Shown: positions 24,626 through 33,670, counted from the stretch's first letter. The stretch is DNA of 64,000 bases from Candidatus Roseilinea sp. (GCA_025998955.1 AP024676.1:372001-436000); one strand, 5' to 3'. Notes: generated by a model not told the origin, from the letters alone. Program-made: numbers and translations.

Positions 24626-25405
24626 TCAACCGCCTTTCAGCCAGCGCATCAAGCGCATAAATTTGCCGCGCTCATAATCCTGCACCAACCGGCGCAGCGC
24701 GTCGCGTTCCGCGCGGAGTTGCGCCACGTCGGGCGTGCTGCGCGCTTCGTTTAGGGCAGCGCGCAGTTGGCGATTCTCCTCGCGCAGCCGGGTCATCTGC
24801 CGCTCGTAGTCGCGCACCAGGCGGTGAACCGGTCGGTCGGAGCGCGTGAATCGCATCGCCCACGCCGTGATGAATGAGGCGTCGAAGTCGAGATCGTGGA
24901 ACAGGCCGTGCCGGGCGAAGCGCTCGGCCCAATACTCCGGCGGCTGGACGTTGACGTGCGTCGCTTCGGTGAAGTCATCCGGGCTGGATGAGAACAGCAC
25001 ATCGTCGGTGTGCGCGCACAGGTTGGCGATGGCGCGTTCACCTTCATCTGCTGGCATGTGTTCTAGCACCTCGATGCACACGATCAAGTCGTAGTGGCGC
25101 TCGAACGGATCGGCGATGGAGCCGACTCGGCAAAACGCACGCACGCTGGGATGCACCTGGCCGATAGCATACTCGGAGATATCCACGCCCCACGCCTGCA
25201 CGCCGCGCGTGCGCAGCGCCTCGACCAAAAAGCCCATCGCACAGCCGGCGTCGAGCACGGTGCGCGGCTGAATGTCGCTTACGATGCGATCGGCGATCCC
25301 GTCGAAGAAGGCCAGCCAGGTTGCGTTGCGCTCGTAGGGGATGCCGCAGCCGGTTGCGTAGTAGCGGGCGTCGAAGCGCGAAGCGTCAGAGGGCAATGGA
25401 TTCAT
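24626..25405 (-). CDS. SAM-dependent methyltransferase with C-terminal coiled coil
   Basis: 259 residues. Methyltransf_23-type core: TVLDAGCAMGFLVEALRTRGVQAWGVDISEYA (motif I, about 49-80), YDLIVCIEVLEHMPADEGE (motif post-I, about 106-124). The C-terminal region (about 195-250) is a heptad-like, charged coiled coil (RQMTRLREENRQLRAAL, AERDALRRLVQDYERGKFMRL), which in Wbd-type systems forms a molecular ruler; that role is only a possibility here. It ends just before the fusion glycosyltransferase that carries a decayed copy of the same methyltransferase domain. Confidence 0.8.
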   Translation of the reverse strand: MNPLPSDASRFDARYYATGCGIPYERNATWLAFFDGIADRIVSDIQPRTVLDAGCAMGFLVEALRTRGVQAWGVDISEYAIGQVHPSVRAFCRVGSIADPFERHYDLIVCIEVLEHMPADEGERAIANLCAHTDDVLFSSSPDDFTEATHVNVQPPEYWAERFARHGLFHDLDFDASFITAWAMRFTRSDRPVHRLVRDYERQMTRLREENRQLRAALNEARSTPDVAQLRAERDALRRLVQDYERGKFMRLMRWLKGG

Positions 25406-25426
25406 GGGCGGCTGCTCGGTCGCGTC

Positions 25427-26722
25427 TCAGGGCGCGACGCGCGTTACTTCGTCCAGACGCGCGCGAGGTGCCGGATCGGGCAGCGCAGGTGTGTGCGACC
25501 AGTTCCCTTCGAGCGCGATGATGCCATAGCGTTCCCGCGTGCCGCCGGGCGCCACCTTCAAGCGCGCGCAGCCGATCCATGCATCGTACGGGTGCACGCC
25601 GTCGGCGTCGTAAATGGCCGAATTGATCGTGTATTCGCCCGGCAGGAAAGGCAATCGCGCGACGTGATAGTCCACGTATCCGCTGCCTTCGATGTGCGCA
25701 ATGTCGTAGCGCGCGATGCCGTTGTTCGGTCCGGCCAGGTGCGCGCCGGTCTGCGCGTCATAGAACGCCAGGCCGAAGAGCGGGCGTTCGATGCGCGCCG
25801 TCGCTTGGTAGTGCATGCGCACCACGATCGCGTCGTTCGTCATTGCCACGCGCAGCGGCCGCAGGTCGCCGTCGAGCAATTCGACGCGCGTCACGCGCGC
25901 CTCGCCGCTGCCGAAGCGGTTGTCGCCGTTCGCCGGCGCTGCCCGCGTCGAGCTCTGTGCCAACACGTGTTTGTAATACGCGTCGGCCACCAACTGCGTG
26001 TCGCCTTGCGCTTGCAACCGGCCGCGATCCAGCCAGATCGCCTTCGAACAATTGCGCACGATCGCATCCAGGCTGTGCGACACGAACAGGATGGTGACGC
26101 CGCTCTTGCGCAGGCGCGTCATGTACTCGTTGCACTTCTGCTGGAAGGCCTGGTCACCTACGGAGAGCACTTCGTCCACCAGCAGGATTTCGGGATCGAG
26201 GTGGATGGCGACCGAGAAGCCCAGCCGGGCATACATGCCGCTGGAATAGTCCTTCACCGGCACATCAATGAAATCTTCCAACTCGGCGAACTCGACGATT
26301 CGGTCGAGTCTGTAGTCCACCTCTCTGCGCGTGAGTCCCATCACCGCGCCGTTTAGGTAGATGTTGTCGCGGCCGCTCAGTTCAGGGTGAAAACCGGCGC
26401 CCAACTCGAGCAGCGCCGTCACCCGGCCGTGAACCTGCACCAGCCCGGATGATGGCTGGATGATGCGGCTGATCAACTTGAGCGCCGTGCTCTTGCCGGC
26501 GCCGTTGGTGCCGATCAGGCCGACGCTGCTGCCGCGTTCGACGACGAAGCTGACGTCGCGCAGCGCCCAGAAGACGTCGTTGCTTCGTGATTCCGTATCC
26601 CGGCGGTCGCGTCGAAAGAGTTGAATGAACAATTGCTGGAACGCGCGCGGCCGGTCGCGATCCATGCGGAAGAATTTCGAGACGTTGTGGAACTCGATGG
26701 CGTTGGACGTTGTGGTTGACAT
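25427..26722 (-). CDS. ABC transporter ATPase for polysaccharide export (Wzt/TagH-type) with carbohydrate-binding C-domain
   Basis: 431 residues from the ATG at 26722 (a start eight codons upstream is possible). ATPase domain: Walker A GTNGAGKST (71-79), signature YSSGMYARLGFSVA, Walker B EILLVDEVLSVGDQAF, switch His in FVSHS. The C-terminal ~150 residues (GSGEARVTRVELLDGD, ARIERPLFGLAFYDAQTG, FLPGEYTINSAIYDADG) form the immunoglobulin-like Wzt C-terminal domain that recognises the glycan end in O-antigen export. The ATPase needs a Wzm-type membrane partner, which is not in this window. It is first of the minus-strand glycan run. Confidence 0.88.
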   Translation of the reverse strand: MSTTTSNAIEFHNVSKFFRMDRDRPRAFQQLFIQLFRRDRRDTESRSNDVFWALRDVSFVVERGSSVGLIGTNGAGKSTALKLISRIIQPSSGLVQVHGRVTALLELGAGFHPELSGRDNIYLNGAVMGLTRREVDYRLDRIVEFAELEDFIDVPVKDYSSGMYARLGFSVAIHLDPEILLVDEVLSVGDQAFQQKCNEYMTRLRKSGVTILFVSHSLDAIVRNCSKAIWLDRGRLQAQGDTQLVADAYYKHVLAQSSTRAAPANGDNRFGSGEARVTRVELLDGDLRPLRVAMTNDAIVVRMHYQATARIERPLFGLAFYDAQTGAHLAGPNNGIARYDIAHIEGSGYVDYHVARLPFLPGEYTINSAIYDADGVHPYDAWIGCARLKVAPGGTRERYGIIALEGNWSHTPALPDPAPRARLDEVTRVAP

Positions 26723-26785
26723 CGTCTGCAGGCGATTGACCTGCAAGTCTAACAGCTTGGCCGGCCTGCTGCCGGGCGCAAGGGC

Positions 26786-26875
26786 TACTTCCGACTCTCG
26801 ACTTCCAACTCCCGACTCCGACTCCCGACTCCCCAGTATTGAGATGGATGATCGGGGAGTGGGAAGTGGGGAGTG
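26786..26875. repeat. Inverted arrays of heptamers (CTCCCGA / GGGAGTG type)
   Basis: A left arm of about seven units related to GACTCCC (26786-26834), a short unique centre, and a right arm of GGGGAGT, GGGAAGT, GGGGAGT (26854-26875) in the opposite orientation. It fills most of the gap between the RmlD and ABC ATPase genes and could fold into a long imperfect hairpin. Confidence 0.75.
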
Positions 26876-26893
26876 CGCGCGATTGGATCGGCC

Positions 26894-27799
26894 TCAGCCG
26901 CGCGCCATCTTCAGCGACAGGTATTCCGCCAGTGCCTCACGCCAGTGGCGCATTTGGTCTATGCCCAGCGCTTTCAGCCCGGCATTCTCCAGCACGGAGT
27001 AGGGTGGGCGGCGCGCCGGTGCGTTGAACTCTGCGCTGCTGATGGGGCAAATCTCGGGCTGCAGGCCGGCCAGCCGAAAGATCTCACAGGCGAACTCATA
27101 CCACGTGCAAGCCCCGTCGTTGGTGATGTGGTAAGTGCCGTATGCCTCCGTCTCGATCAGCCGGGCGATCTGTTGCGCTAGGTCCTTGGTGAACGTCGGG
27201 GTGCAGGTCTGGTCGTTCACCACGCGGATGGGTTTGCCTTCGTGGGCGAGGCGCAGCATGGTGTTGACGAAGTTGCCGCCCTTGCCGCTCGCGCCGGCCA
27301 GCCCATACAGGCCGCACGTGCGCACGATGTAGTGCTTGCGCCACGCGGCGCGAATGAGCAGCTCGCCGGCCAGCTTGCTGGCGCCGTAGGCGCTGAGCGG
27401 GTTGGGCAGGTCGGTCTCGACATACGGCGCGCGCTTGGCACCGTCGAACACGTAGTCGGTGCTGATGTGCAGCAGAGCGGCGCCCACCTCGCGGCAGATC
27501 AATGCCAGCCGCTGCGCGGCCAGCGCGTTCACGGCCAGCGCCTGCGAGGCGTCCGACTCGATGTCGTCCACGCGGTGATAGGCGGCGCAGTTGATCACGA
27601 TTGCCGGCGAGAAGCTGGTAACGGTGGCGCGCACCTCGACGGCATCACACACATCGAGCGCGATTGGAGAAGGCCAATCGGTCTCGGAATCGTTCACCGT
27701 AATTGCCCCGCGCGCCGTGCCCAGCACATCGTGGTGAGCAAGCGCCATCATCAAGTCGCGTCCAAGCTGTCCATTTGCGCCGATCAACAAAATCTTCAT
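26894..27799 (-). CDS. rmlD: dTDP-4-dehydrorhamnose reductase
   Basis: 301 residues from the ATG at 27799. It catalyses the last step of dTDP-L-rhamnose synthesis with NAD(P)H. The N-terminal nucleotide-binding motif is ILLIGANGQLGRDL (3-16); the SDR-type catalytic residues are in HISTDYVFDG and YGASKLAGE (Tyr-x3-Lys), and the substrate loop is VRTCGLYG. The length is typical. RmlA, RmlB and RmlC are not in the window, so they must be encoded elsewhere. It supplies donor for the adjacent rhamnosyltransferase-like GT2 enzymes. Divergent from asd. Confidence 0.9.
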   Translation of the reverse strand: MKILLIGANGQLGRDLMMALAHHDVLGTARGAITVNDSETDWPSPIALDVCDAVEVRATVTSFSPAIVINCAAYHRVDDIESDASQALAVNALAAQRLALICREVGAALLHISTDYVFDGAKRAPYVETDLPNPLSAYGASKLAGELLIRAAWRKHYIVRTCGLYGLAGASGKGGNFVNTMLRLAHEGKPIRVVNDQTCTPTFTKDLAQQIARLIETEAYGTYHITNDGACTWYEFACEIFRLAGLQPEICPISSAEFNAPARRPPYSVLENAGLKALGIDQMRHWREALAEYLSLKMARG

Positions 27800-27863
27800 G
27801 ACTCTACATTCGCGAGATGGAAATTCGCCCCTGCGTTTGCGCATTATCGCCGATCGGCTGCGG

Positions 27864-27869
27864 TATCAT
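27864..27869 (+). promoter_or_regulatory. -10 box (TATCAT) of asd
   Basis: TATCAT, 8 nt before the ATG at 27878, with no ribosome-binding site between: predicted leaderless transcript. Confidence 0.45.
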
Positions 27870-27877
27870 CTTTGCGT

Positions 27878-28969
27878 ATGTCCGCCAACAAAGTTCCCGT
27901 CGCTATTCTTGGCGCGACCGGCGCCGTCGGGGCGCGCTTCGTTCAGTTGCTGCACAACCACCCCACCTTCCAGATCGTCGCAGTGACGGCCTCGGACCGC
28001 AGCGAGGGCAAACGTTACGCCGACGCTGCGCACTGGGTCGTGGAAGGAGAAATGCCCAGAGCCGTGCGGGACATGACGCTGCTGGCAACCGATCCCGAGG
28101 CCGTCTTGCGCGCCGCGCCGGACGTGCGCGTCGTCTTCAGCGCGCTGCCCAACGAGATCGCAGTGACGGCCGAGCCGGCGTTTGCCCAGGCCGGCGTGCT
28201 GGTCTTTTCGAACGCGTCCTACTATCGCATGTCGCCGGATGTGCCACTGGTCATCCCCGAGGTGAACGCCGATCATCTGCACCTGCTCCGCCATCAACGG
28301 CAGGCGCGTGGTTGGACGGGCGGCATCGTGTGCAACACGAATTGCACGGTGAGCGGGCCGGCGATGACCCTGCGGCCGTTGTACGACGTATTTGGCATCC
28401 GGCGTGTGTTCTGCGTCTCGATGCAAGCCATCAGCGGCGCAGGCTATCCCGGCGTGCCGTCGCTGGACATCACCGACAACATATTGCCCTACATCAAAAA
28501 TGAGGAAGAGAAGCTGGAAGCCGAAGCGCGCAAGCTACTGGGCCGCCTGAACGGGAACACGATCCACGAAGCCGGCTTCGGCCTCAGCGCGCATTGCAAT
28601 CGCGTGCCGGTGATGGACGGCCACATGGTGACGATGTCGGTGGAAACGGAGCGCCCGCTCACGCCGGAAGACGCCATCCGCGTGATGCGCGAATTTCACT
28701 GCGAGCAGGTTGCAGGATTGCCCACCGCACCCGACTGTCCGATTGTGGTGCGCGAAGAGCCGGATCGTCCCCAGCCTCGACGCGACCGGCTGGCCGGTTC
28801 GCCGGTGGGTGGCATGAGCGTGGTGGTGGGACGGGTGCGTCGCGAGCCGTTGTTCGGCGATTACGGCGTCAAGTTCATCACGCTCGCACACAACACCATC
28901 CGCGGCGCGGCAGGTGGCAGCGTGCTGAACGCGGAACTTGCTTGGCGGATGGGCCTGGTGGATGATTGA
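27878..28969 (+). CDS. asd: Aspartate-semialdehyde dehydrogenase, archaeal/fungal type
   Basis: 363 residues. It reduces aspartyl phosphate to aspartate semialdehyde, the branch point to lysine, threonine and methionine. NADP-binding motif VAILGATGAVGARFVQLL (8-25), catalytic Cys156 in CNTNCTVSG, and the His/Arg region SAHCNRVPVMDGH match the archaeal-type branch. That branch also contains malonyl-CoA reductase of Sulfolobales, so a reductase on another acyl phosphate or CoA ester is a less likely alternative. The last two codons and the stop (GAT GAT TGA) are the start of a heptamer array. Located between rmlD and ugd but not obviously tied to glycan synthesis. Confidence 0.85.
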   Translation: MSANKVPVAILGATGAVGARFVQLLHNHPTFQIVAVTASDRSEGKRYADAAHWVVEGEMPRAVRDMTLLATDPEAVLRAAPDVRVVFSALPNEIAVTAEPAFAQAGVLVFSNASYYRMSPDVPLVIPEVNADHLHLLRHQRQARGWTGGIVCNTNCTVSGPAMTLRPLYDVFGIRRVFCVSMQAISGAGYPGVPSLDITDNILPYIKNEEEKLEAEARKLLGRLNGNTIHEAGFGLSAHCNRVPVMDGHMVTMSVETERPLTPEDAIRVMREFHCEQVAGLPTAPDCPIVVREEPDRPQPRRDRLAGSPVGGMSVVVGRVRREPLFGDYGVKFITLAHNTIRGAAGGSVLNAELAWRMGLVDD

Positions 28970-29030
28970 TGATTGACGACTAATGGTTGGACGACCGCCA
29001 ACCAGCAACTGACGACTAGCAACCAGCAAC
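28961..29030. repeat. Ten-unit heptamer array between asd and ugd
   Basis: Ten successive 7-bp units (GATGATT twice, GACGACT, AATGGTT, GGACGAC, CGCCAAC, CAGCAAC, TGACGAC, TAGCAAC, CAGCAAC), with GGTTGG/CCAACC in opposite orientation at the centre. The asd stop lies in the first units. Confidence 0.75.
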
Positions 29031-29060
29031 CAAATTCCAAAGACGAGGGGGCTTCGAAAT

Positions 29061-30392
29061 ATGAAAAACATCGCAGTGATCGGAGTGGGCTACGTGGGGT
29101 TAGTCACGGGGACGTGTTTTGCCGACCTGGGCAATCGCGTCACATGCGTGGATGTGAATGAGGAACGCATCGTGAACCTCAAGCAAGGCATCCTGCCGAT
29201 CTATGAACCGGGACTCGAGGAGATGGTGCGGCGCAACGTAGCCGCCGGACGCCTGTCGTTCACCACCTCCTATGCCGAGGCGCTGAACTGTCCGGAGGGT
29301 CCTGCAGAACTGGTCTTCATCGCGGTGAATACGCCGGCGGGCGTGGACGGCGAAGCCGAGCTGCGCTATGTGCGCGCGGCAGCGGAGACCATCGCGCTGA
29401 CGATGGACCACCCGTTGATCATCGTGAACAAGAGCACCGTGCCGGTCGGCACAGGCGACTGGGTGGCGGACATTGTGAAGAACAAGCAGCCCAAGCCCAT
29501 TCCGTTCAGCGTGGTCAGCAATCCGGAGTTCCTGCGCGAAGGCTCGGCCATCAGCGACTTCATGAATCCCGATCGCATCGTGCTTGGCTCGTTGGATGAG
29601 GAGGCCGCCCAGAAAGTCGCGCAGCTCTATTTGCCGCTGCGCGGTCCGATCATGATCACCGATTTGCGTACTGCCGAGATGATCAAGTACGCCAGCAATG
29701 CCTTCCTGGCGACAAAGATCTCGTTCATCAACGAGATCGCCAATATCTGTGAGGCGTTGGGCGCCGATGTGAAAGAGGTTGCTGCCGGCATGGGCTATGA
29801 CAAGCGCATCGGCCGCGCGTTCCTGGACGCCGGCCTGGGCTACGGCGGTTCGTGCTTCCCCAAGGACGTCAAGGCGTTGGCACACATGGCGAATATCCAG
29901 GGCAAACATCCGCAATTGCTCGAGGCCGTGATGCAAATCAACGCCGACGCCCGGCGCAGCATCGTCGCCAAGGTGCGCGCTTTGGTAGGCAACAACGGCA
30001 CGCATCTCAACCGGCTGGAAGGCAAGACCATTGGCGTCCTGGGCCTGGCCTTCAAAGCCAATACCGATGACATCCGCGAGTCGCAGCCGATAGACATCAT
30101 TCGTATGATCCAGGCCGACGGCGGCGCGGTCAAAGCCTACGATCCGGTCGCCATGCCCAACGCCGCCAAGGTGCTGCAGAATGTGAAGCTGTGCGAAGAT
30201 GCCTATGAGGTGGCCGAAGGTAGCGACGCGTTGATCCTGGCGACCGAGTGGAACGAGTTCAAGAACCTCGACCTCGTGCGCATCAAGCGGTTGATGAAAC
30301 AGCCGGTGATCGTAGATGGCCGCAATTTGTACGACCCGCCGATGATGCGCAGCCTTGGATTCATCTATCGGGGCGTGGGCCGAGGATACTGA
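29061..30392 (+). CDS. ugd: UDP-glucose 6-dehydrogenase
   Basis: 443 residues. It oxidises UDP-glucose to UDP-glucuronate with two NAD+ in the cytoplasm. N-terminal NAD-binding [13 protein letters not shown] (5-17), central helix [16 protein letters not shown], the catalytic Cys265 in YGGSCFPKD and the C-terminal domain [17 protein letters not shown]. The length is standard. A strong ribosome-binding site (GAGGGGG at 29044-29050) precedes the ATG, in contrast to the leaderless genes. It supplies uronic acid donor for the surface polysaccharide genes to its left. A terminator follows. Confidence 0.95.
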   Translation: MKNIAVIGVGYVGLVTGTCFADLGNRVTCVDVNEERIVNLKQGILPIYEPGLEEMVRRNVAAGRLSFTTSYAEALNCPEGPAELVFIAVNTPAGVDGEAELRYVRAAAETIALTMDHPLIIVNKSTVPVGTGDWVADIVKNKQPKPIPFSVVSNPEFLREGSAISDFMNPDRIVLGSLDEEAAQKVAQLYLPLRGPIMITDLRTAEMIKYASNAFLATKISFINEIANICEALGADVKEVAAGMGYDKRIGRAFLDAGLGYGGSCFPKDVKALAHMANIQGKHPQLLEAVMQINADARRSIVAKVRALVGNNGTHLNRLEGKTIGVLGLAFKANTDDIRESQPIDIIRMIQADGGAVKAYDPVAMPNAAKVLQNVKLCEDAYEVAEGSDALILATEWNEFKNLDLVRIKRLMKQPVIVDGRNLYDPPMMRSLGFIYRGVGRGY

Positions 30393-30419
30393 AGACTGCT
30401 GGCGTTGATGCCGTGGCCC

Positions 30420-30456
30420 AAGGCGCAAGCTTGCCCGAGCTTGCGCCTTTTGTTTT
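30420..30456 (+). terminator. Rho-independent terminator after ugd
   Basis: Perfect stem AAGGCGCAAGC (30420-30430) with GCTTGCGCCTT (30439-30449), loop TTGCCCGA, then TTGTTTT. Confidence 0.9.
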
Positions 30457-30480
30457 GCGGTAGAGTCATGACCCGACGAT

Positions 30481-31833
30481 ATGACGAAGCCAAGCAGCAA
30501 GATAACTCGGAAGCCTGCGCCCAGGCGGATCACGCGCCTGGACGACGGCATCGTGCGCGCCAAATTACCCAACGGCCTGCGCGTGATCGCCAAAGAGATG
30601 CACGCAGCACCGGTCGCTGCGCTGTGCGTGTGGTATTGCGTCGGCTCGCGCAACGAGCATGGCGGCATCACCGGCATCTCCCACTGGGTCGAACACATGA
30701 TGTTCAAGGGTGCGCGCAAATACTCGGAGGCTGACCTCGACCGCCTGATCAGCCGCAACGGCGGCGTAAACAACGCCTTCACTTGGCTCGACTTCACGGC
30801 GTACTACGAGACCTTGCCCGCAGACAAGATCGCGCTGGCTTTGGACCTGGAAGCCGACCGGATGGTCAATGCGCGGTTCGACAACCGCGAGGTCGCTCGC
30901 GAGCGCGACGTCATCTTGAACGAGCGGCAAATGTATGAGAATAGCCCGGGCTTCCGGCTGAGTGAGGAGATCCAGGCCGCGGCTTTCAAAGTGCATCCCT
31001 ACGGGCATGAGATCATCGGCTACGCCTGTGACCTGCAGGCGATCACACGCGAGGACTTGTATACCTACTACCGGCGCTACTATGCGCCGAACAACGCGGT
31101 GATCGCCATTGCCGGCGATTTCGACGTGCGCGATATCCTGGGGCGGATCGAGCGGCGCTTTGGCCGGCTCAAACCTGCGCCGCAGGCGCCACCGGTGAAT
31201 GCCAGCGAACCTCCGCAGAAAGGCGAACGGCGCGTCGTGGTGCGCGGCGAAGGCGATACAGATTATCTGGCGTTGGCCTTTCATGCGCCGGAAGCGACGC
31301 ACGCGGACTACATGGCGTTGGTGGCACTCGACTCGGTGCTGTGCGGTGCGAGCGGTCTGTCGTTCTTCGGCGGGGGCGCCAGCAACCGCAGCAGCCGGCT
31401 GAGCAAAGCCTTAGTGGACGCCGGCTATGCCGCCGATGTCGGCGGCGGCCTCGTCCCCACGATTGATCCATTCCTATACACCTTGCAGGCTACCGTGATG
31501 TCTGGCAAGAAAGTCGTGGAGGTGGAAGAAAGGTTGTGGGGTGAGCTAGACCGCGTCAAGCGCGATGGCGTGACACGCGCCGAGCTGGACAAAGCGATCA
31601 AGCAAACGCGTGCACAAGTCGCCTTTAGCACTGAGACGGTGACCAACCAGGCATTCTGGCTCGGCTTCAGCGAGGTCATTGCGGATTACACGTGGTTCAC
31701 CACCTTTTTGGAGCGGCTGATGTGTGTATCGCCGGAGGATGTCGTTCGCGTTGCCAACTGCTATCTGACGCGTGACAACGTCACCGTTGGATACTATCTG
31801 GCGCAGGGCAAAGCGGAGCGCAGCGGCAGGTGA
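30481..31833 (+). CDS. M16-family zinc peptidase (active subunit)
   Basis: 450 residues. The inverted zinc motif HWVEH (68-72, HxxEH) and the distal Glu region in DVILNERQMYENSP are intact, so this is the catalytic partner. It has the two-lobed architecture of M16B peptidases (first half about 25-230, second about 250-430). There is no signal peptide, so it is cytoplasmic. It is followed after 97 bp by a second M16 protein lacking the zinc motif; such active/inactive pairs form heterodimers in mitochondrial processing peptidase and bacterial M16B enzymes. Confidence 0.88.
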   Translation: MTKPSSKITRKPAPRRITRLDDGIVRAKLPNGLRVIAKEMHAAPVAALCVWYCVGSRNEHGGITGISHWVEHMMFKGARKYSEADLDRLISRNGGVNNAFTWLDFTAYYETLPADKIALALDLEADRMVNARFDNREVARERDVILNERQMYENSPGFRLSEEIQAAAFKVHPYGHEIIGYACDLQAITREDLYTYYRRYYAPNNAVIAIAGDFDVRDILGRIERRFGRLKPAPQAPPVNASEPPQKGERRVVVRGEGDTDYLALAFHAPEATHADYMALVALDSVLCGASGLSFFGGGASNRSSRLSKALVDAGYAADVGGGLVPTIDPFLYTLQATVMSGKKVVEVEERLWGELDRVKRDGVTRAELDKAIKQTRAQVAFSTETVTNQAFWLGFSEVIADYTWFTTFLERLMCVSPEDVVRVANCYLTRDNVTVGYYLAQGKAERSGR

Positions 31834-31930
31834 AGCTGGGATCGCTGTACGTTGCGGGTAGAATGTCGGCCTTGCTGTTTGGCCTGCCGGTGACTTTCCT
31901 GTAGCCGGCTGTTCCACGGAAGACGCCTGC

Positions 31931-33274
31931 ATGCCGAGAAACGTGACGTATCGGTCAAAGCCGCTCCACCGGCGGGCCACATCCCACACGCGCCCGCCCT
32001 CGCTGCCTCACAGCGGCAACATCGCCTGCTTTTCGCTGACCAACGGGATCAATCTCTACGCCTACGAGAACTTCGCCAGTCCGTCTGTGGTGGTCAACGG
32101 CTATCTAAACGTCGGCGCACTGGATGAGCCGACACCTGCGAAGGCCGGCCTGGCCGGCTTCGTGGCCGATTGCCTCACGCGTGGCACGCAGCATCGTACC
32201 TACGAGCAAATCTACGAGCAGATCGAAGCCGTCGGTGCCAGCCTCAACATCTACAGCGGCATGTTTACGACGGGCTTCTTTGCCAAAAGCTTGGCCGAAG
32301 ACCTGCCGCTGATGCTCGACCTATTGAGCGATGTCATGCGTCACCCGACTTTCTCCGAGGCCGAGGTCGAGAAGGAGCGTGCCGAGTGGTTGACCGATCT
32401 GCACGAGCGCGCAAACAGCACCCGTGCGATGTGCAGTCTCATCTTTCACGAGATGTGTTACCCGGAGGGCCACCCGTACCACTATTCGACGGACGGCTAT
32501 CTAGAGACGGCGCAGGCGATCACGCTCGACGACGTGCGCCGCTTCCATGCAATGTTCTACGCGCCGTCCGGCATGTGCATCGTCATCGTTGGCGCGGTGA
32601 AGTCCGAGCGCGCGCGCGACCTGGTCGAGGCACACTTCGGCGAGTGGATGGCTACACGACCGGCGCGCAACATCAACCTAGATGCGCCCCCGATCAGCGG
32701 CCGGCGTTGCAGACACGTTGACATACCCGGCAAGAGCCAAACGGCCCTGTTGCTTGGCGCACCGGGCCCTTCGCAGCTCGACCCGCAGTGGTTGACATGT
32801 GCCATGATGAACAGCATCCTGGGCCAGTTCGGTATGTATGGACGGCTGGGTGAGCGTGCGCGCAAGGATGAAGGGCTGGTTTATTACATCGGCAGCCGCT
32901 TCGAAGGTGGGCTGGGACCAGGGCCGTGGAACATCCATGCCGGCGTGAACCCAGGCGCGGTGGATCGCGTGGTCGAGATCGTGCGCGCGGAGATGCGCCG
33001 CATGCGCGAACGCAAAGTGAAGTCGGCAGAGCTGGACGACAACAAAGCATACTTCGTGGGCTCGCTGCCGCTGCAGATGGAAACCAACGAAGGCATCGCC
33101 GGCCAGATCCTCAACATGGTGCGCTTCCGGCGTGGCCTGGATTGGCTACTAGAGTACCCGGATCGGGTATATGCCATCACGGCTGCAGACGTTCAGGCGG
33201 CCGCGCAGCGCTGGCTCGATCCAGATCACCACGCCCTCGCGACTGCCGGGCCTGCGATGGGAGATGGCAAGTAA
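31931..33274 (+). CDS. M16-family protein without zinc motif (inactive partner subunit)
   Basis: 447 residues. The fold is recognisable (NGINLYAYENFASPSVVVNGYLNVGALDE, then ARDLVEAHFGEW and LGERARKDEGLVYYIGSRFEG), but the position of HxxEH reads GFVADCLTRG, so it cannot bind the catalytic zinc. The conserved Gly/Arg-rich loop of the second half (GLGPGPWNIHAGV, RMRERKVKSAELDDNKAY) is retained. By analogy it forms the non-catalytic half of a heterodimer with the preceding peptidase. The 97-bp gap holds a possible TAGAAT -10 box near 31860. It ends 21 bp before acpS. Confidence 0.85.
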   Translation: MPRNVTYRSKPLHRRATSHTRPPSLPHSGNIACFSLTNGINLYAYENFASPSVVVNGYLNVGALDEPTPAKAGLAGFVADCLTRGTQHRTYEQIYEQIEAVGASLNIYSGMFTTGFFAKSLAEDLPLMLDLLSDVMRHPTFSEAEVEKERAEWLTDLHERANSTRAMCSLIFHEMCYPEGHPYHYSTDGYLETAQAITLDDVRRFHAMFYAPSGMCIVIVGAVKSERARDLVEAHFGEWMATRPARNINLDAPPISGRRCRHVDIPGKSQTALLLGAPGPSQLDPQWLTCAMMNSILGQFGMYGRLGERARKDEGLVYYIGSRFEGGLGPGPWNIHAGVNPGAVDRVVEIVRAEMRRMRERKVKSAELDDNKAYFVGSLPLQMETNEGIAGQILNMVRFRRGLDWLLEYPDRVYAITAADVQAAAQRWLDPDHHALATAGPAMGDGK

Positions 33275-33295
33275 GGCCTCGTCCGTTGATCTCAC

Positions 33296-33670
33296 ATGTT
33301 GACGACCGGTGTTGACATCATCCACATCCCGCGCGTGGAAGAAGCCGTGGCGCGCTATGGCGATCGCTTCTTGCGACGTGTGTTCACGCCGCATGAGCTG
33401 GCCTATTGCCGGGGACGCATCCCCGAGCTGGCTGCGCGTTTCGCAGCCAAGGAAGCTGTGTCGAAGGCGCTGGGAGTGGGCATGCGCACGCTATCACGCC
33501 ATGGCATCGGCTGGCATGAAGCGGAGGTCATCAACGGGCGCGGCGGCAAACCGGGCGTCCGCTTGCATGGCCGCGCCGTGCACCTGGCGGCCGAGCTTCA
33601 TCTGACGCAGTGGGCGTTGTCGCTCACGCACGAACGGGAATATGCCATCGCCTTCGTCGTGGCGATGTGA
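33296..33670 (+). CDS. acpS: Holo-[acyl-carrier-protein] synthase
   Basis: 124 residues, the usual AcpS length. It transfers 4'-phosphopantetheine from CoA to the serine of acyl carrier protein. The conserved GVDIIHIPRVEEAV (5-18) carries the Mg-binding Asp, and RFAAKEAVSKALG (about 50-62) carries the second acidic ligand (Glu) and Lys. The C-terminal SLTHEREYAIAFVV is also typical. It lies 21 bp after the M16 pair and ends convergently with the zinc-ribbon membrane protein. Confidence 0.93.
   Translation: MLTTGVDIIHIPRVEEAVARYGDRFLRRVFTPHELAYCRGRIPELAARFAAKEAVSKALGVGMRTLSRHGIGWHEAEVINGRGGKPGVRLHGRAVHLAAELHLTQWALSLTHEREYAIAFVVAM

Noticed and set aside
29100-30797. 565-codon minus-strand reading frame opposite ugd
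   Set aside because: High-GC shadow frame; the plus-strand product is a complete UDP-glucose dehydrogenase with all motifs.
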